DNA of 64,000 nucleotides, taken from positions 434,001-498,000 of the forward strand of contig NW_022985070.1 in assembly GCF_010015585.1 (NCBI RefSeq). The letters run 5' to 3'. Numbering within the stretch: the first letter of the stretch is position 1; the number at the start of each line of letters is the position of its first letter. Origin of the DNA: Eremomyces bilateralis CBS 781.70. Lineage: Eukaryota > Ascomycota > Dothideomycetes > Eremomycetales > Eremomycetaceae. Position numbers and translations under genes: made by a program. Positions 29,265-40,395 of this stretch are shown one piece after another. The notes under the pieces were generated by a model. The model was not told where the DNA came from. It saw only the letters and a program-made list of their open reading frames with translations, and ran no database searches.

Positions 29265-32035
29265 GTTGCGGTTCGGGACCCCAAGGGGGGATTATGGCAA
29301 TACAAAGATATTTCTTGTGCCCAAGGGGAACCGACAATTCGTGTGGCTTTTGAAGTCGTACACGGGTAAGATGTGTGAACTGTGAAGTACTGATGTAGGG
29401 AACGCAACAGGTATGACATGAAGGTAGCTTGTATGTAAAACGGAGCTAACTCGGGAGAGGGAAAGATGATAACTCGAGAAGCACTTCAAACCGGTAGGCT
29501 ACACCCGGGTTTTTGGCGGAATGAATTCATCGAAGAAATACAGCACGAGAAACGTACCGACGAACAATGAACAGCTCGAGAGTCGCGAGCGGGAGTGGAG
29601 TAATGTTGCAAATGGCCGTTATGCATGTTGCACAAGACGTGCATCGCTCATCAGGCCGGTGGAGTGGTGGACTCGAGAGCGGACAGGGACTCAGGGAGTG
29701 GTGGAAGGTGGCATCAGCCAGCAAGTAGTATTAACAACACCCTCCTCCTCTCTTCTGAGCAGAGCCGTATTAATGATCTCTGTTGCCAAAGTAGGGCGTG
29801 GGGATGGGCCCGAATAGGGGCGATGGGGGACTAGGCCGTTCCGAACCCTCGGAGCGAGATCGGGGCGATAGACAGGAACAGGTACCGCGAAGGGATAATG
29901 ATAGTGGCGGTATGTGAATAAGGACCGTGTCAACGGAATAATGAAGCGGGTGACAATGGCCTTGGGGCTTTGATGCAGAATGGGATCGTGTTTCTCCCTT
30001 CTGAGTTCTGACTGTTCTGACTTCTGAGTCTTCGAAGTTCGATTCTTCCCGGTACGCGGTTGGCGACAGGCTGACTCCAATGACCGAAGTCTAGCCAGGA
30101 TCCTAGCGCTCTCGAGTGGGGTTGACTCGTAGCGTAGCTAGCCTGCACCCGCCCTGTAGCAAAGGTGAAAATCAGGAAGTGGGTGGAAAGTGGAGACCCA
30201 GTAAGTGAAAAAGCTTCTCCGATTACGACCCCGTCCTGTCCACTCACCACTTGGCAATGGGCACCGGATCAAGTTTGTGAACGCTTGAAAGCGGAAGACG
30301 AGGGTGATCCCCGGTGCAGCAATCCACGGGAGTAACCTTCCAAGGGGGAACCCGCCGTCACGGTAGCGTTGCGCGGTGACTTTGTATGGAGGAGGGTCGA
30401 GATCGTTCGAGAGTGGTGACTGGTGGGAGGGGTGGTCGATATCGGGGATTCGAGGGTGAGGGCCGAAACTAGGCGACTGGTCATGTCCAGCGTCCGGAGG
30501 CAGAAGGAATTGATGAGCTAGCGGCACGGTTAATTCCAGTTTCATACGAATGTGAAGAAACTCGAGATGAAAGGGTTCCAGTGAGACCTCAGACTGGACA
30601 GGTGAGGCCGCCACTGAGGCGTGAACCGTGAGGTGAACATCAGACAGACGATCTCTCGCGTGGATTGTTAGTGGAAGCTACCGTTCGACGTAACCTGGAT
30701 TTGTGGAGCATAGACGCAAATGAACATGACAGGGGAGCAGCATGGGTGTTCTCTGTTGCAGGGAGACGATCCGTGATCCGTGATCCGATCATGGCAAATG
30801 ACATTTCCGATATTGAGCATTTCATCTTCAGAACTGGCCTATCACAATTCACAATCCATGAACCTGGGAAGTTTATCGACATGACATTCTCTGGAAGAGC
30901 ATGGAAGATTGCCAAGATGTCCTCTGCTGGTCTATGAGTGCATCCAACCTTTCATGGCTTTGGGGTTGTATCGGGGCTAGAGGGTGTCAATGAGGGGATC
31001 CGGTAGTACTGAGGACTTGCCCAGACACGCCGATGAACGGAACCCTAGGATGATACAGGTGAGGTACATTGATATCTCCAGATTCCAGCGTGACAGCGGA
31101 CAATGGTAGAAAGATAGTACACTGTCTGCAAAAGATATACGAAACCGAAAAGCCATGATTCCTCTTCGCCACCGCCCCAGTCTTCAATAAGATCGTCCCT
31201 AACCCTCTAGTCCTATTAAGCCATCCCAGGATCCCCTCCTAGCAACCGCGTGAGCAGCAAGGTTCCCGATCTGGCTCCCCATACTAATGAAGTCGATATC
31301 AATGATTGATGATTCGCACGTCTATGTCGATAAGACGGCAGGATCCTGCCATGCAACCTCACCATACCATCCGGACCAGCTGCGTCATGTCATACCAGGC
31401 CGTCCCCTCCCGCGTCCAGTCGTTCGCCGTTTGGGGATCTCGAGTCGAGTTCCAATATCACCACATGAAGGCGGCACGAGGGCCAGGGAATGCATAATGC
31501 GATTCTCTCGGCGCACATCAGTTGCGGTGTCTCGGTCGCGGGACGCAAGGTGCGTTACTGCATTCCCATTGCGAAGCCACCGAGATGGCCGGGCTGGGTT
31601 TCCGGAACATTGGACTGGGGTTACACCATGGGGAGGAGTGCGGCGGGGTGCTCGACATGGTCACATCGGGGGCGAGAGTGCGTTTTATATGACCTGATTC
31701 TGCCAGCGTCCACATAGGGACCCGATATGGGCAAGGTACGGGATATGTACTGGATATGGCAACTGAGTGTACGGTATCGATCGCATGTAGGAGCACCCAA
31801 AGTCCCGTGAGAAAGTGGATTACTGCATGATATTTCGCTAAGTTCAAATTGGGGTATGAGTGCTAGCAATAACTGAATTGCGTTCACAAGACTTGATCGG
31901 AGATTTGCGCGTCACCTTAAACGTCTGATGCATCTACGCATCCGCTTGAACGCTACCCCAAATTCCACGGGTCCGCTCAAAAATCAAACTCCCTCCTCAT
32001 TACTGTAAGCTAGAAAGACAAGATTATTCTTGCAG
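29265..32035. other. 2.8 kb region without a supported gene
   Basis: The first part is the hexokinase promoter side; the rest lies behind the stop of the transporter gene. Open frames exist on both strands but none shows a domain. The best coding-like stretch is on the minus strand at about 30545-30138 (Pro/His-rich, ending at a possible donor GTGAGT near 30252), without an obvious upstream ATG exon. Short tandem forms such as cagaagtcagaacagtcagaactcag (shown in part) occur near 30000-30025. A small untranslated or lineage-specific gene could be hidden here. Confidence 0.4.
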
Positions 32036-33664
32036 CTACTCCCTGGCTTCCTTCAGACTCGCCCCCGGAATCACATCCTGCACCGTCTCATCCGAGAACA
32101 TCAGGTCCTCCTCGATAGCGACGCTCTCTTTGATCTTTAGGAGGATGACAGGCACGGCGATGATGAGCGAACCGGCCAGAAGTCCCCAGCAACTGGCGAA
32201 GAGGGTCATGTACGGGGTGCCAATATCATCCAGACGCCACATGATGGCCCCACCAGCGGACTGGATTCCTTTGTAGAAACCAGCAAAGTTGGCAAGCTTG
32301 CGGCCGTTGTTGGTGATGGCTCCCATGTACCTAAATCGAATGGTTAGATCTAAGCCACTCACGATGCAAGTAGGGTTCGAATCGGGACTTACCAGTAGAC
32401 AGTGGTCTGCCATGCAGCATCGTAGAAGCCATAGAACAAGTACAGGAACATTGGGCCGATATAGCCGCTATCAGTCCAGTCGAGCTTGACATAGTCGTCG
32501 GTTGGGTCATCCTCGGTGTCGGCGCCCGTGGTGACGAGATCACGAGTATATTTTTTCTGGAAAACATAACCGCCTCCCCAGATGACCATTGTCAGCACCA
32601 TCAGCACCACCCACACGACCCTTGCGCGGGTGGTTCTTCGAATGTAGGGGCGATCGAGAGCGTATCCGAACGACATCGCGCCGAAGATCTGCATGACGTA
32701 GTAAATAACGCCGTTGAGGGCTCGAGTGCGGGTGTTGAACATTGCGAGGTTGACGCCGTTGAAGTGATAGGCGTAAAACCAGTTGCTGGCAATGAACATG
32801 GGGAAGAGGAGCACGATATAAGGATCGGTCATGAAGACCTCGCCAAGACCACGGATCTCGGTCCACCAGGTCGGGTTTTTCATAAGAATAATACGGGATC
32901 CATCGTGGCGGATAACATCTTTAGCATCCACAAGGGTCCAGGCAAGCACTGCACCAACAATAGTGAGAACGAGGAAGCCGATATAGGTGCCATCATTAAC
33001 GACGGTGTTGCTAACCGCGTTGATGTTCTGGCCCAGGGGAATCTTTGATGGAATCAGTTACAAGACTTGTCCACAAGGGTGGATTATCACTCACCAAGCT
33101 TCCAATGACCGCGCCGAGATTGAAGATCATCCAGAACCAGCCGATGTACTTGCCCTTGCTCTCTTCTGGTGGGTAGCTCATCATGATGGCCCCTTGAGCA
33201 CACCACAGCAACCCCGCACATACACCGAGCAATGCACCGGCAAAGATGTTGAAGCCCTCATTCTTGTTGTGGTTGTAGCTTAAGAAGCTTGCCACATAAA
33301 TCGAGTATCCTAGGCCACCGAAACATAGAGTCGTTCGGATGCCCAGACGATTCGTGAACGTGCCGGCGAAGAAACCGACCACGGCGAAGGTACTATACAG
33401 GGCGACATTTGCCTTGTTGGCAGCCGACGCGTCGACTTGCCCACCGCCTCCCATGCCAGTCAGGGCATTGTACATGCCAGGGCACATGAAGCATACGAAG
33501 CTCACAATGACCAGCTGGATGGGTGGAGAAGCATAGCATGGGATTGTCCAAGGCCCAACTCTGAATGTCTTGTATTTCCAGCTCTTTGGCACAGCTGGGG
33601 CCACGCCGGCTTCCTCAGCGGGCGTCGTCTGGGCCAGGGTTTCGGACTTCTCTTCGGTAGCCAT
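32036..33664 (-). CDS. UNC93-like (DUF895) major facilitator family transporter
   Basis: Exons 33664..33095, 33042..32393 and 32330..32036 give 504 residues. Introns have GTGAGT..AAG and GTAAGT..TAG ends, in phase 0 and 2. About eleven or twelve hydrophobic spans are visible, starting with IQLVIVSFVCFMCPGMYNAL (about 50-70), which with MGGGGQVD is the UNC93 family signature. Further blocks are STFAVVGFFAGTFTNRLG and the last span LLAGSLIIAVPVILL. The cytosolic C-terminus is short and acidic. Fungal UNC93-like proteins are plasma-membrane or vacuolar MFS-like transporters of mostly unknown substrate. It lies between an atypical hexokinase and glucosamine-6-phosphate deaminase, so an amino-sugar role is possible but only inferred. 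Confidence 0.92.
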
Positions 33665-35840
33665 GGCGAGATAAGACTGACTTCGCAGACGGTCGAAAGT
33701 GAGTTCTTCGAGATGAACCGATTTGAAGGTTCAAGGACGAGGGTCTCTTCGGTATTTCAGAGAGAATCGGTGCAAAGGTGGTCGTGTCACGGGGTGGAGT
33801 GAAAGTAAATCAGGCGCACGAAATTTAGATGCGCACCGAAACTTTTCCTTAACACCAATTCGATGGTGAACAGGACGAGAAGGATGATGGAGCAGAATCA
33901 CATCCACCACATCCCACAGGGTCACTGAGAGATGCAATTCTTATGTACTGCAGGGAGATAGATATTAGAATTGAAGAAAGCTAGGCCAAGGAAGAAGAAA
34001 AGGATCATGATCAGCAGAGCGGACGCCCCCAGATATATTTACACTGGAGAAGCTGGAGTCGAGGCAATCGCATGTGGATTGTGGAGGCAGTCGGGCTCTC
34101 TCTCTGGCAAGGTTGCACACGACCCCAGCCTAAGTTTTAAGCTTGGACCCTTTAATCGAAGCCCTTAACTTACTATGCTAGGTCTAAAGCTGTAGCAGGT
34201 TAGACACCCCGTTGCGGGAAGCCACTGGGTTCGCTCACTTGCAGGACAATCGGGCTGCAGGTGGGAACCGGGGACGCCGCCCCAGCCCGTTGCGGGGCAT
34301 TTGGGCACCTGCAGTGAAGAGAACCCCCGGCCGATGTGAGACGTGTCTTGCCATTGGCCCAATGCTCGCCATTACAAACATTTTGCTGATATCGTTAACC
34401 ACGGTAATTATGCCACATACCATGCGAATAGTATCAAAAAGACTCACAATAATCCTGCGTAGAAGATGTATCTCGATTTCGGCTTGAAGCATGTCCTCGG
34501 CCCGCAGCAAGGCACGGAGGCGGGAGGACTAATGGGACTCCTCTATCAATGTTGGAGACCCTACCTTGGCATTAAAGGATAACTGCCAGGGGCCACTGCA
34601 ACACCTCTATCGTCGCTACCTTGCCATTAGATACCGTACGGGCGGGCAGTGGGCACATGGAGAAGTCTACTACATATCTTAGCCTTAGCTTAATGCACGA
34701 ATATCACAAGTTTAATCATTATTCCATCGCGGCAGATCTCCAGTGTGACTCTCAATATTAGTGAACAATCCACGAGTGATATGGAAGTCTTCATGTGGAA
34801 GATCAAAGATGTTGCATCTAAGCATCCCTTGTCCTTGTTGTGGCGTTTCCTGGCGTTTCTACCCGCTATCCCGGATCACCATCCTCCCCTCCCATGTTCA
34901 ACTTTCGGAGGTTTCTGCTACAGCTCGATGTAACGTCGCTCGACCATCCAATCAACCATCGGCGGCTCCCGTTGGAGTTTGGACTCTGGAGTTTCTGTGG
35001 AGTGTCAAACAATGTACAATTAGGTTACTCCTTGCAGTTTACATGTTGTATCAGATTGACCTCGACCACAATATCGAAGTCGTCTGACATGTCTACCAGC
35101 ATTATCATCATCATCCCCGCGATATGAACAGTATCATTCGAAAACCCGTGTTGCAGTTGATAAGAGGCAATGGCTAGGGCATCTCACTGTGGCGCATCAT
35201 CGCTTGCCGGCTGTAATGTCTCCCCACTCATCTCCCCTAGGTTGAAGTCATCTCGATGGAAAGGTAGCACTGCAGACATCATTCTCAAGTCCATGTCTTG
35301 GATGGTACTGCTCCATATTACGATAATGAGGAGTGCCCCTCATATGGTAGTCTTTCTGTTACCTTCTTACGTACTAGTGTTTTGGCAGCAGTTCGTCCAT
35401 CGCAACAGATCACGATGTTGCACAGCGGGGCAAAAGCCATCCAGTCGCGATCTGATACGTCTTTGATGTTGTACTGGTTCACCTGACATACCCCTGGACA
35501 TTGATTCAATCTTGTTTCCATTGGCATCCGATTCGATGCTCATCTTCTTCTCCATCTTGATGTCAGTAGGTAGTGGAGGACGCATCGTCACGACCAAATC
35601 CATTACTGGATATCATAAGCTATGTCATCATATTTGTGGCGACAAGGTGATGAAAGTCTTAAGATCTATCTGCTTTCCAATGTTCTCATAATCTGTTCCA
35701 TAAACTCTAGTAATCTAGTTATTCTCTAATCAGTCCTTGGATTAAGCTATCATCGTTGTCTCTTTTATTTAGCACTCATAAGTCATCGTGTTTGGATTAC
35801 TCACAGCCCCTTACTGTCCAGTCTTGCATCGACCAGCAGC
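33665..35840. other. 2.2 kb intergenic region
   Basis: Lies between the divergent transporter and deaminase genes. Reading frames are short and no RNA gene is recognised. Part of it (about 34200-34330) is GC-rich while 35600-35790 is AT-rich, so the region is patchy in composition. I cannot name any element in it. Confidence 0.45.
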
Positions 35841-37330
35841 ATGTATACCACGCCCCGATAACCAACCGTTGTCGCACTCACTGACACCATACGCAGGAGG
35901 GTCATCATTCGCCAAGAACCAGAGGCTGCCTCCAAGTACATCGCTGAATATGTCGTTGGTACGTCGCGACGGTGCTCCCGTTGGAGAATGTCTTAGATGT
36001 GGCGTTTCACCATTCATATCTTTAGTAGATCCCACTAACACTGCTCTCAACGGTAAGATCGGATCAAGTCATTCGCCCCGAGACCTGGGCAGCCATTCGT
36101 CCTAGGCCTACCGACTGGCAGCTCGCCAGTCCTGGTTTACCGCCATCTCGTCCGCAAGCACAAGGCCGGCGAGATTTCGTTCAAGAACGTGGTCACCTTC
36201 AACATGGTGCGTTAGGCGTCATTTCCCAAGCGAGCCCTCTCCATCGCTCACGCAGTGTTACTGCAGGACGAGTATGTCGGCCTTCCGCCCTCCCATCCGT
36301 CGTCGTACCATTCGTTCATGTGGGAGCACCTCTTCTCGCATGTCGATATATCCCCTTCCAACGTCAACCTCCTCAATGGGATGGCGGAGGACTTGGAAGA
36401 GGAGTGCGAGCGGTATGAGGCGAAGATCCGTGAATATGGCGGCATCGAGCTTTTCTTGGGCGGAATCGGCCCGGATGGACACATTGCTTTTAATGAGCCG
36501 GGGAGTAGTCTCCAGAGCAGAACGAGGGTCAAGACGCTGGCCTACGATACAGTCCTCGCCAACAAGCGATTTTTTGGCGATGACGTCTCGCAGGTGCCGA
36601 ATATGGCGCTGACTGTTGGCGTACAAACCGTCATGGATGTAAGTTTCCTTCTACCTTGCACAAATATCCTTGGGATCCCCACTAACAGCGTAACAGGCGC
36701 GAGAAGTTGTCATCATAATCATCGGAGCGCACAAAGCACTCGCACTACAGAAATGCATAGAGGAGGGCACGAACCACATGTGGACCTTATCCAGCCTCCA
36801 ATTGCATCCACATCCGTTGATCGTGGTGGACGAAGATGCGACCCTTGAGCTCAAGGTGAAGACCGTCAAGGTAAGCCAACTCCCTTAGAAGCTCCGGAAA
36901 GCCCGTTCATGCTGATGGGAACCTGTAGTACTTCAAGTCCATCGAAACCGTCGCTAAATCATGTGGAATGGGCCAAAAAATGCCAAAATTCACCTACACC
37001 TACCTTCCCCTCTCGCCCAAAAGCCCCTCGCCCCCTGGATCCGCCTCCCGAGAACCATCGCCACCCAATGCTCTCCGTCAGGCAATGGACAAGCGCACCG
37101 ACGTGCCAGGGTCCGGCAAAGGCATCGGCAATGATACGCTTCCAGTGCCGCTCCCCGACGCAACCCTGCGATCACCAACTCCGGAATTAGTTCCAGATCG
37201 TATGGCGATGAGGCTGGGGATGAACGCTGGATCAAGCCTCCCGGTGCCAGGGAACGACATCATCCAACGAGCGCCGACGCCGGAATTCGTCCCAGATCGG
37301 ATGGCCTCCCGGATCGAGGCGGTGAATTAG
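35841..37330 (+). CDS. glucosamine-6-phosphate deaminase (isomerising), with split start codon
   Basis: Six exons: 35841..35842, 35897..35958, 36058..36206, 36267..36638, 36697..36870 and 36929..37330, giving 386 residues. Exon 1 contributes only AT of the start codon; a 54 bp intron (GTATAC, branch CTGAC, GCAG) is followed by G, giving [13 protein letters not shown], the family N-terminus. The enzyme converts glucosamine-6-phosphate to fructose-6-phosphate and ammonia, the last step of GlcNAc use. Key blocks are [47 protein letters not shown] and [19 protein letters not shown]. The C-terminal 110 residues are a fungal-type extension carrying two copies of a PTPE-(L/F)-VPDRMA repeat. Without splicing, the same ATG would open a six-codon frame (MYTTPR, then stop). 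Confidence 0.93.
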
Positions 37331-37844
37331 GTTGAAATTGTAGTCATGCTCAGGATTAGTTACTAAAAGTGACTTTCAGTTGTATAGTGTAGTCCACTCT
37401 TACTCAGTCATTATATCCCACGGCTTAGGTAAATTGAGAGAAGCGATTCGACAACAAAATGTGTATATATATAATGAGTCAGAATAGATAAAGCCATGGG
37501 ATTGGGCATCATAATCATGGTTCAACATAGGCAAAGTCTTATTTGCATGCGGAGGAGGGGAATGGCTGGGCTCATCACTCGCCGATGGGCTTCAGCAATA
37601 CTGCCGAACAATTTCAAAATAAAGAATGGGAAGTAATGTATATTTGAAGAGGATTTATTGTATTCCTGTCCCCGTGATTCTATCGGCCACGAAACGTTTT
37701 AAGAAGCCCTTGCAAACTCTATATTCGAGTCGGCACATTGTGAGAGCTGACTGACTAATGACGCTCAGTTCCGAACCTCGACCCTGTGCTCGAGATAGAA
37801 GCTCTCATTTCCATCAATGCTCCGCTTGATCTGAAAAAAGAGTA
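37331..37844. other. convergent 3' region
   Basis: 514 bp between converging stop codons of the deaminase and SET-domain genes; AT-rich, with a short (ta)n run near 37465. No gene recognised. Confidence 0.5.
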
Positions 37845-39304
37845 TCAAATCCCCAGTTTGGTAACTTGTTCAACTGCCGCGTCTGTCTCCGCATATTCAA
37901 CCACTTCTCCGCCATTATGTGTCGCTTCGCCATCCTTCTTTGCATTCTCCAACTTGATCTTCTGGATCATGTCTCGGAAACGGCCACGTTCGAACCGCGT
38001 GTACTGGTGGTCCAGCCCACATGATGTTGCATAGACATAGATGGCCGAGCGGGCGGCGGTCTCCGCGAGACCCCCTTCGCCCTGGTTCCATGCGAGCAAT
38101 GCGATATCATGGTAACTCGAGGATGAAATGTTAGTACAATACATGCGAGGAATTCCCCGAATTCCGAGCGACAAACTTACATCCGCCCAAGTTTCCCCGT
38201 GTACGCCCATTCTTGCCGAAGAATGGCCGCCGTCTGGAGCGCCAACTTCAGTCTCTCGTTCAGATGACCATCCTCCGCAGGCCAAAAGCGACCATCAGGA
38301 GGAATTTGCTCCTCGATGTCTTCCAACGTGAACCGTCGCTCGCGGCTCTCATCGTAGAAATTGGGACCGAAACCCAAATTCGAAGGATCACATGCCGGGC
38401 AGTCGCATTCGAAGCCGTAATGCCTCAGGGCGCCAGCTCGCACCTCATTCATTCTCCAAGAATCGATGTACGCAATCGTGACCTCTTCTCCCGCAGCGAT
38501 ATCCCGAATAGCCCAGACTTCTTCCACGCCTTGCGGAGGTTCGTCATGGTCGTCCATTGCGGTGGACACGCTTGCAGACAGGGTCTCACTGGGGGTACTC
38601 CCGTTTTGGCTGGAAGAGCTGGGGTCGAACGTCCGCCACGTGAACGAGGCGTTGGGAACGCAGCTATGATTGATGCGCGAGATATTCTGGAAGGTGGCCG
38701 CACCTCCGGAACCCCAACTCTCCTCTTCATCGTCGTCCTCATCCCACACAGGGATCGTGATCGCGTTGGTCACGAACGTCGACAGAACCGTTTTATAAGG
38801 GGCCATGCGGGCATATTTGACGTTGCGATCCCAGATACCTTGAGGAATATGCTTCGAGCTCGTGATGATTGGCGCGAAGGGACGCTTCTCCGCGGGCGGT
38901 GGAAGGTCGAATTCGACGACATCTTTATCAGTGGTCTGGCGAGAAAGCTCTTGGAGATACAGTTCCTTGTCGCTCAACTCTTGCCAGTTGTCGATGGACT
39001 GCTTGAGCCGCGATCGGCCTATGTCGATACCATGGGCGCTTGCTAACCCCCACAATTCGTCCTTCTGATCGTCGGTTAGGCCGTTCCAGGCTTTCCTCAG
39101 AGCAGTAACAGAGACGTTTCCACCTTCCAGTATAATGAGAGGTCGCTCCCGAAACAGAAGGGTGCCTTGAGTGATCGGTTTGGTGGCGATGGTGCAGACT
39201 CCCTTCCTAGGTGCCGTTGGATGGGCTTGAATGCTCACGGATGGATGGATATAGGTCTCTGGAAGTTCCGTGGCAGCTGAAGGCGAAAGTACTGGTCCGT
39301 CCAT
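37845..39304 (-). CDS. SET-domain protein
   Basis: Exons 39304..38181 and 38115..37845 give 464 residues, taking the ATG that starts MDGPVLSPSAA; the frame is open a further 40 codons upstream. The intron has GTAAGT, a TACTAAC branch point and a GAG acceptor, joined in phase 2. The SET domain opens near residue 34 (RKGVCTIATKPITQGTLLFRERPL), with an insert up to about 205. It closes with RINHSCVPNASFTW (NHSC at 212-215), AGEEVTIAYID (271-281) and the post-SET cysteines ECDCPAC (300-305). This resembles SMYD/SET5-type lysine methyltransferases without a MYND finger. The substrate (histone or other protein) cannot be told. The C-terminal exon is helical. Confidence 0.9.
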
Positions 39305-40395
39305 ATTGGTGTAGATGATCCCCGTCACTTTCCAAGAAGATGTGGGATATGAGGGTTCCGACGCAATTGAATTATTGAAATGATTACTTATGTGAGAGTA
39401 AATAAACAGAGCGAAATGAGGCAAAAGTGCGATTGCTAATTGCGTGTGTTAGAGACTAGTGTTAGATATCGGTTACCAGAGGAGTCCACATGCAGCGAGG
39501 ACGTCGGTGAATCTCGACGTAATCGATAAACCTAAGGAAATAGTAAGTGTTGAGCATGAATAGACATGAACAGTTTATGTTGCAGTGAGTTAGTCTCAAG
39601 AAGAATAGAAGCCACGGTTTGAATAGTGAATAGTCAAACGTTGAAAATTATCATCATCGCTCTGTTTCAGTAGTCAAGGCTTGAGTTTTCTTCGACGCAT
39701 GTGAGCCGAGGGCACTGTTGCAATTCACTACTGAGAAAATCAGGTAGAGAATGCATCAGAATGGGCGGTTCAGTTTTAATCCCATCATTGTTTCGGATTG
39801 CAAAGTGCTTGCGTGTTTGGGCGCCGAATCGGACTGCATGTGTTGACATCCGTCCTGTTTGCCAGAAAGGATGTGCTACCATCTTGCACCAGCGGGTGCT
39901 GACGGAGCGACGCATTTCCGAAACGCTACGTGAACGGGTTCTAGCCTCTGAAGGTGAGAAGATGCCGTGGCATTGCTTGCTGAACGTCCGAGGCCGATGC
40001 ATTCTTGATTTCTCGGAGATGGGATGAAGCGTGAAAGAAGGGTGCAGGAATATTTCGTTCAGCGTTCCATGTTCCCTTGTCAGCAACCGGTAGTGTCACG
40101 TGCAATATTCATGTTAGAGGTCAAGCTCAGCCGGGAAACATTCAGGTGCAGGAGAAATAGGCAAGGTCATGCCGGAACCATGTTTATATATAGGGGAGAC
40201 TCTCTGTGGAACGAGTTGTGACATAAGGTATCTAGATCGCGTGCACCAAGAACAACCCGAACTCCCGGAGGCATAACGGCCTCCGTTATGGTTTACACCA
40301 GACCACTCTACGACCAAGTTACCATGATAATAACATGTGAAAGTCATGAGAGTTCATGACTCGCACGGGGAGAACCTCCACCACTTCTCCGAGGC
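39305..40395. other. intergenic, upstream of the SET gene and behind FZO1
   Basis: 1.1 kb with frames on both strands at 39667-40086 but no domain or splice pattern. A CACGTG hexamer lies near 40097. No RNA gene recognised. Confidence 0.45.

Noticed and set aside
34160-34520. overlapping short frames in a GC-rich patch, considered as a transposon remnant
   Set aside because: No terminal repeats, transposase-like motif or second copy in the window.
35841-37330. deaminase gene as a pseudogene lacking a start codon
   Set aside because: A consensus intron splitting the ATG restores the exact family N-terminus and all other exons are intact.
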